This document shows, in pieces, positions 6,478 through 9,123 of a stretch of DNA of 9,123 nucleotides. Within the stretch, counting starts at the first letter, position 1, and every line of letters begins with the position of its first letter. Origin of the DNA: Halobacteriales archaeon (GTDB taxonomy: Archaea; Thermoplasmatota; E2; JACPAO01; JAHFTW01); assembly GCA_020201445.1 (NCBI GenBank), contig JAIVGU010000197.1, positions 1 to 9,123 of the forward strand, written 5' to 3'. The position numbers were made by a program, and so were the translations under genes. The notes under the pieces are model-generated. The model ran no database searches. It was not told the origin of the DNA and saw only the letters and a program-made list of their open reading frames with translations.

Positions 6478-7119
6478 TCACCCGCGGACCCAGGTGCGCA
6501 GGCCGACGGCGAAGTAGGCAAGGAGGTCGAGGCCGGCCCACGCGCTGTTGGCGAAGTAGGCGTGGTAGCTGGAGTCCCAGGCGCCGAACTTGGCGACGAG
6601 GTAGACGGCGAACAGCGCGGCGGCGGCGACGAAGCCTGGCGCGGGCGAGACGCGGCGGCGCTGCAGCAGGGCGATGGCGAGGGCGCCGACGGCGGCCAGG
6701 AGGTTGAGCGGCGCGAAGCCCAGCGGCGTGCGGCCCGCTTGGCTGTGCAGCACTTCCGAAAGCAGCCAGTCGACCAACTCCACGCCTCCGACGACGGCGG
6801 CGAAGGTGCCCAGCCCTGCGGCGTAGGGGACCCAGGGCGCGTGCGACTCGGTCTCCAGGGCGTGGGCGCGCCACACGGCGTTGGTCAGCAGCGCGCCCGC
6901 CGCCACCACGGCCGCCATGAGCGAGAAGGCGACCGGCTTGACCTCCTCGCGGGCGTGGTCGCTGCCGTAGAAGGTGGCGAGCCCGACGGCCAGCACCACC
7001 AGGCCCCACACCATCCAGACGATGCCGGCGGCCTGGGCGGTGAGGCGTTCGCGGTAGCCCTTGACGGAGGCGAGGGCGGCCATGGCTTCCTGGGGGGTGA
7101 TGGCGGGGTCGGGTGCCAT
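6478..7119 (-). CDS. Six-helix membrane protein of unknown function
   Basis: 213 residues, predicted integral membrane protein; I do not recognise a named family. After a cytoplasmic N-terminal amphipathic segment (about 1-26), six hydrophobic helices are visible near residues 28-50, 61-83, 98-119, 137-153, 160-177 and 190-207. Loops are short, apart from 52-60 and 84-97; RRR at 154-156 suggests a cytoplasmic loop. No catalytic or transporter signature was seen. The reading frame is open further upstream, but ATG 7119 is preferred: the TATA-like box at 7152-7143 lies about 31 nt before it, and translation from further upstream would begin within or before that box. The winged-helix gene follows two bases after the stop, so the two form an operon. 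In such pairs the small regulator commonly controls its own operon; whether the membrane protein senses or exports something is unknown. Confidence 0.75.
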   Translation of the reverse strand: MAPDPAITPQEAMAALASVKGYRERLTAQAAGIVWMVWGLVVLAVGLATFYGSDHAREEVKPVAFSLMAAVVAAGALLTNAVWRAHALETESHAPWVPYAAGLGTFAAVVGGVELVDWLLSEVLHSQAGRTPLGFAPLNLLAAVGALAIALLQRRRVSPAPGFVAAAALFAVYLVAKFGAWDSSYHAYFANSAWAGLDLLAYFAVGLRTWVRG

Positions 7120-7142
7120 GGATGGGGCACATCCGCCCCGGG

Positions 7143-7152
7143 ATTGTATAAG
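7143..7152 (-). promoter_or_regulatory. TATA-like box of the membrane protein-regulator operon
   Basis: Read on the minus strand the site is CTTATACAAT, close to the CTTATCAA box of the lipoprotein gene. It is about 31 nt before the ATG at 7119, again predicting a leaderless transcript. The seven bases CGGGATT (plus strand) occur at 7139-7145 and 7156-7162, one copy on each side of the box, and could be an operator for the winged-helix protein. Confidence 0.6.
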
Positions 7153-7246
7153 CGGCGGGATTCTGCCGCGCAGAAGCCGAGGCCAACCCGTGTGCGAATC
7201 CACCGCACCTCCCCACAGCCCCAAACCGGGGCAATGGGTCCTTGGG

Positions 7247-7263
7247 CCGAGGTGTTAAGATTC
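7247..7263 (+). promoter_or_regulatory. Promoter block of hicBA module 2
   Basis: This block is identical over 17 bases to the one at 5709-5725. The distance from its first base to the start codon is 37 in both modules. That equality identifies GTG 7284 as the start of hicB2 and predicts a leaderless GTG-initiated transcript. Confidence 0.65.
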
Positions 7264-7283
7264 AAGCACACCATGCCCAACCC

Positions 7284-7481
7284 GTGGATTTCTTTGTGGT
7301 CCTTGAGGAGGACGAGGATGGCAGCATCATCGCCGACGTCCCCCAAATGCCTGGCTGCCACACGTTTGGTGCCACCAAGGAAGAGGCCCTGCGGCACATC
7401 CGCGATGCCATCGAGCTCTACCTGTCGGTGAAGGGGCCGCCCACGGCAATCACCATCGAGCGGGTCAGCGTCGAAGCGTGA
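7284..7481 (+). CDS. hicB: HicB-type antitoxin, module 2
   Basis: 65 residues. It has the same short HicB fold as module 1: MDFFVVLEEDEDGSIIADV, then PQMPGCHTFG (20-29), then the helix KEEALRHIRDAIELYL. It again lacks a C-terminal DNA-binding domain. The tail after residue 47 differs strongly from HicB1, which may set partner specificity. The frame is open back to a TTG at 7242, but that would put non-homologous residues (MGRGVKIQAHHAQP) before the conserved strand and would lie upstream of the promoter block. GTG 7284 aligns exactly with the ATG of hicB1 and keeps the promoter spacing. A nearby ATG at 7273 is out of frame. The hicA2 start is four bases after the stop. It should inhibit HicA2; cross-inhibition of HicA1 is possible given the shared core. 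Confidence 0.88.
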   Translation: MDFFVVLEEDEDGSIIADVPQMPGCHTFGATKEEALRHIRDAIELYLSVKGPPTAITIERVSVEA

Positions 7482-7485
7482 CGGC

Positions 7486-7704
7486 ATGGTCCCGAAGGTC
7501 CCGCCCATGTCCTACCGCGAGGTCCATCGCCTCCTGCGGCAGCACGGCTTCCACCCCAAGCGCCAAACCGGCGGCCACATCTTCTACGAACATCCCAATG
7601 GCAGCACCACTGTGGTGCCACGACACGGCCACGAGATTCCGGCCAAGCTTGTTGCCAAGCTCCTGAAGGAGGCCGGCATCGACCTGGACTCCATCCGCCG
7701 CTGA
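7486..7704 (+). CDS. hicA: HicA-type mRNA interferase toxin, module 2
   Basis: 72 residues, same length as HicA1 and identical at 44 positions without gaps. The helix MSYREVHRLLRQHGF, the strand TTVVPRH and the helix LVAKLLKEAGI are kept. The active-site turn reads G29-G30-H31 instead of GSH: the catalytic histidine remains, the serine before it is glycine. In addition the strand after it (HIFYEH against HVTFRH) has lost an arginine, so RNA binding may differ. It could be a slower or altered-specificity toxin, or simply a tolerated variant, since the residue before the histidine is less constrained than the histidine. A 60-base sample (7561-7620) has 36 G/C, again below neighbouring genes. 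pus10 starts 37 nt downstream. Confidence 0.9.
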   Translation: MVPKVPPMSYREVHRLLRQHGFHPKRQTGGHIFYEHPNGSTTVVPRHGHEIPAKLVAKLLKEAGIDLDSIRR

Positions 7705-7741
7705 CGCAAAGACTCAAGGGCGCCGCCTCCTGGGCCGCTTC

Positions 7742-8971
7742 GTGGAGTCCACCGTGGTCGAGGCGTGCCGTGTCCTGTGCGACCGTTGCCTGGGCCGCCG
7801 CCTCATCGGGGCCGCCGGCGCGGAGCCGCAGCGTGCCAAGGCGGCTGAGGTCCGCACCTGGCCCGAGGCCCCGGAGAAGGAGTGCCCTGTCTGCGAGGGC
7901 GCGTTCGCCGACGCGGGGAAGTGGCTCGCCTGCGCCCTCGACGCCGCCTCCCGCTACGAGTTCGCGACGTTCCAGGTCGGCACCAAGTTCCCCGGCCCCT
8001 GCGAAGGCCTGGAGAAAGAAATCTCGCAGGCAATGAAGCAGGAGAAGGTGGGCGAGAACATCCGCACCGAGGCGAACCGCTGGCTGGCCGCCGCCATCGC
8101 CGCGCAGACGGGCGCCCGCACCGACCCCGAGGGCACGCCCGACCTCGTGCTGGAGGTGGACACCCGCTACTGGTCCTGCAACGCGGAGGCGAACGCCGTC
8201 TACGTGAAGGGCCGCTACAACAAGCTGCGCCGCGACATTCCGCAGACCCACTGGCCCTGCCGCGACTGCACCGGCCGCGGCTGCTGGCGGTGCAACGACA
8301 CCGGCGTCACCTACGCAGAGTCGGTCGAGGACGCCATCGGCGACCCCGCCGAGCCGCTGTTCGGCGCGACGGGCCACTCGTTCCACGGCGCCGGCCGCGA
8401 GGACATCGACGCCCTCATGCTCGGCACCGGCCGCCCCTTCATCCTGGAGCTGCGCGACCCGCGCCGCCGCGCCGCCGACCTCGCCGAACTGGAGCGCAGC
8501 ATCAACGCCCACACCGCGCGGTCGGGGGTGGCGGTGCGCGACCTGCGGCTGGCCAGGAAGGAGGAGGTCGCCGCCATCAAGGAGGGCGAGTACGAGAAGG
8601 AGTACCTCGCCCACTGCCTCGCGCAGGCCCCCGTGGAGCGTGCCGCCGTGGAGGCCGCCTGCGCTTCCCTGGTGGGGGCTGTGCTGGAGCAGCGCACCCC
8701 CGAGCGCGTCAGCCACCGCCGCGCCGACCTGGTGCGCCGCCGCACCCTGCACGCGGTGACGCTGGAGGGGATGCAGGAATCGCCGGGCGTGCGCTTCTCG
8801 GTGCGGGTGCGCGCCGAGTCGGGGACCTACATCAAGGAAATGGTCGGCGGCGACGAGGGGCGCACCGTGCCGTCGCTGTCGGCGCGGCTCGGCGTGCCGA
8901 CGAAGGTCGAATTCCTGGACGTGGTGGCCATCCTGGACGACCGGCCGAAGGTGGCGGCACCGACCACCTGA
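7742..8971 (+). CDS. pus10: tRNA pseudouridine synthase Pus10
   Basis: 409 residues, normal length for archaeal Pus10, which makes pseudouridine 54 and 55 in the T-loop of tRNA. Order: an N-terminal zinc-binding part with C13-X2-C16 (LCDRCLGRR) and C48-X2-C51 (CPVC); a THUMP-containing region to about 170; a conserved linker with KGRYNKLRRDIPQTHWPC and the cysteine cluster CRDCTGRGCWRC; then the catalytic domain. The active-site motif is GREDIDALMLGTGRPFILEL (218-237), with D221 of GRED as the catalytic aspartate by homology with other pseudouridine synthases. The C-terminal GTYIKEMVGGDEGRTVPSL is another family signature. The GTG at 7742 is the first plausible start before the zinc motif; GTG 7754 is an alternative. 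Only a weak AT-rich patch (7706-7716) precedes it, so expression may partly come from the hicBA2 promoter. Function is linked with arcS and raSEA. Confidence 0.94.
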   Translation: MESTVVEACRVLCDRCLGRRLIGAAGAEPQRAKAAEVRTWPEAPEKECPVCEGAFADAGKWLACALDAASRYEFATFQVGTKFPGPCEGLEKEISQAMKQEKVGENIRTEANRWLAAAIAAQTGARTDPEGTPDLVLEVDTRYWSCNAEANAVYVKGRYNKLRRDIPQTHWPCRDCTGRGCWRCNDTGVTYAESVEDAIGDPAEPLFGATGHSFHGAGREDIDALMLGTGRPFILELRDPRRRAADLAELERSINAHTARSGVAVRDLRLARKEEVAAIKEGEYEKEYLAHCLAQAPVERAAVEAACASLVGAVLEQRTPERVSHRRADLVRRRTLHAVTLEGMQESPGVRFSVRVRAESGTYIKEMVGGDEGRTVPSLSARLGVPTKVEFLDVVAILDDRPKVAAPTT

Positions 8972-9000
8972 ACCATGGATCGCAAGGAGAACTGACTCCG

Positions 9001-9025
9001 TCTTTCCATGAAATCTGTATTTTCC
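9001..9025 (+). terminator. Possible T-rich terminator after pus10
   Basis: Within the 63-base convergent gap (8972-9034) is an AT-rich patch with short T runs (TCTTT at 9001-9005 and TATTTT at 9018-9023). Archaeal termination often uses such T tracts without a hairpin, and none is visible here. The tracts are short, so this is a weak call. Confidence 0.3.
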
Positions 9026-9034
9026 AGCGGGGGG

Positions 9035-9123
9035 CTACGCCGACTTGACGGCAATGTTGCCGTTCGTGGACTCCGCCGTGAGCGTCACCTGGACCGCCTC
9101 GCTGCTGAAGCCGGGCGTGCGGG
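9035..9123 (-). CDS. C-terminal end of an unrecognised protein (partial)
   Basis: Only the last 28 codons and the TAG stop are in the window; the rest lies beyond the right edge. The minus-strand translation reads RTPGFSSEAVQVTLTAESTN followed by GNIAVKSA. The alternating pattern and the TNGNIAV ending resemble the repeated beta strands of DUF4097-like or adhesin-like beta-helix proteins, but so short a stretch cannot prove it. The frame is chosen because it is the only minus-strand frame with sensible composition that stays open to the edge. It is convergent with pus10. Confidence 0.5.
   Translation of the reverse strand, partial: RTPGFSSEAVQVTLTAESTNGNIAVKSA

Larger units (their letters stand above)
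5709..7704 (+). repeat. Direct duplication of a hicBA toxin-antitoxin module
   Basis: The two copies span 5709-6172 and 7247-7704. Both have the same order: 17-base promoter block, hicB, four-base spacer, hicA. HicB is identical at 34 of the first 47 residues and HicA at 44 of 72, by hand alignment. The promoter block and the 21-base hicB/hicA junction (5944-5964 and 7476-7496) are perfectly identical. A minus-strand membrane protein and regulator pair occupies the interval. The coding divergence shows the duplication, or two related acquisitions, is not recent. Confidence 0.8.

Noticed and set aside
7242..7283. Upstream TTG start for hicB2
   Set aside because: It precedes the promoter block and adds residues absent in HicB1. 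GTG 7284 keeps both homology and promoter spacing.
7418..8752. 444-codon minus-strand open frame opposite pus10
   Set aside because: Antisense shadow of pus10, running through hicA2 as well. No recognisable domain.
8975..8995. Six-codon ATG to TGA frame after pus10
   Set aside because: Too short and without a conserved context or own promoter; likely chance.
1..9123. tRNA, rRNA, CRISPR array, transposase or attachment sites
   Set aside because: No cloverleaf, regularly spaced repeats, transposase motifs or terminal inverted repeats were seen by eye. The only sizeable repeats are the hic modules. A covariance-model scan would be needed to exclude small RNAs.

Overview
The window is very GC-rich DNA with strongly archaeal content. 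It carries a euryarchaeal archaeosine synthase pair (arcS and the radical SAM partner RaSEA), an archaeal-type Pus10 and an archaeal/plant-type D-aminoacyl-tRNA deacylase (DtdA). AT-rich TATA-like islands sit about 29-33 nt upstream of most transcription-unit starts, with no Shine-Dalgarno sequence between. This is the pattern of archaeal leaderless or near-leaderless transcription. The proteins are not strikingly acidic, so a haloarchaeon is not obvious. A high-GC euryarchaeote, possibly of the Thermoplasmatota, is my best guess, but the lineage is inference.

Left part (1-2781). A partial dtdA runs leftward off the edge. It diverges from a gene for a 486-residue helix-hairpin-helix protein with long disordered arms and a histone H1-like basic tail; the two share one AT-rich promoter island. 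A small exported lipoprotein with its own promoter follows.

Centre (2782-5672). arcS and raSEA form a two-gene operon with a 4-base overlap. ArcS attaches lysine to preQ0 at position 15 of tRNA and RaSEA converts the adduct to archaeosine.

Accessory segment (5673-7704). Two paralogous HicB-HicA toxin-antitoxin modules (5746-6172 and 7284-7704) lie in the same direction. They share a 17-base promoter block at identical spacing and an identical HicB/HicA junction. Between them, on the opposite strand, is a two-gene operon of a six-helix membrane protein and a winged-helix regulator. The hic modules have lower GC than their neighbours, suggesting acquisition.

Right part (7742-9123). pus10, which makes pseudouridine in the T-arm of tRNA, starts 37 nt after the second hicA. 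The last 28 codons of an unrecognised protein enter from the right edge on the minus strand.

Taken together, the window is a tRNA maturation and quality-control neighbourhood (dtdA, arcS, raSEA, pus10) into which a duplicated RNA-targeting toxin-antitoxin system and a regulator/membrane pair appear to have been placed. No tRNA, rRNA, CRISPR array or transposase was seen. Apart from the window edges, no stretch over 300 bases lacks a gene.
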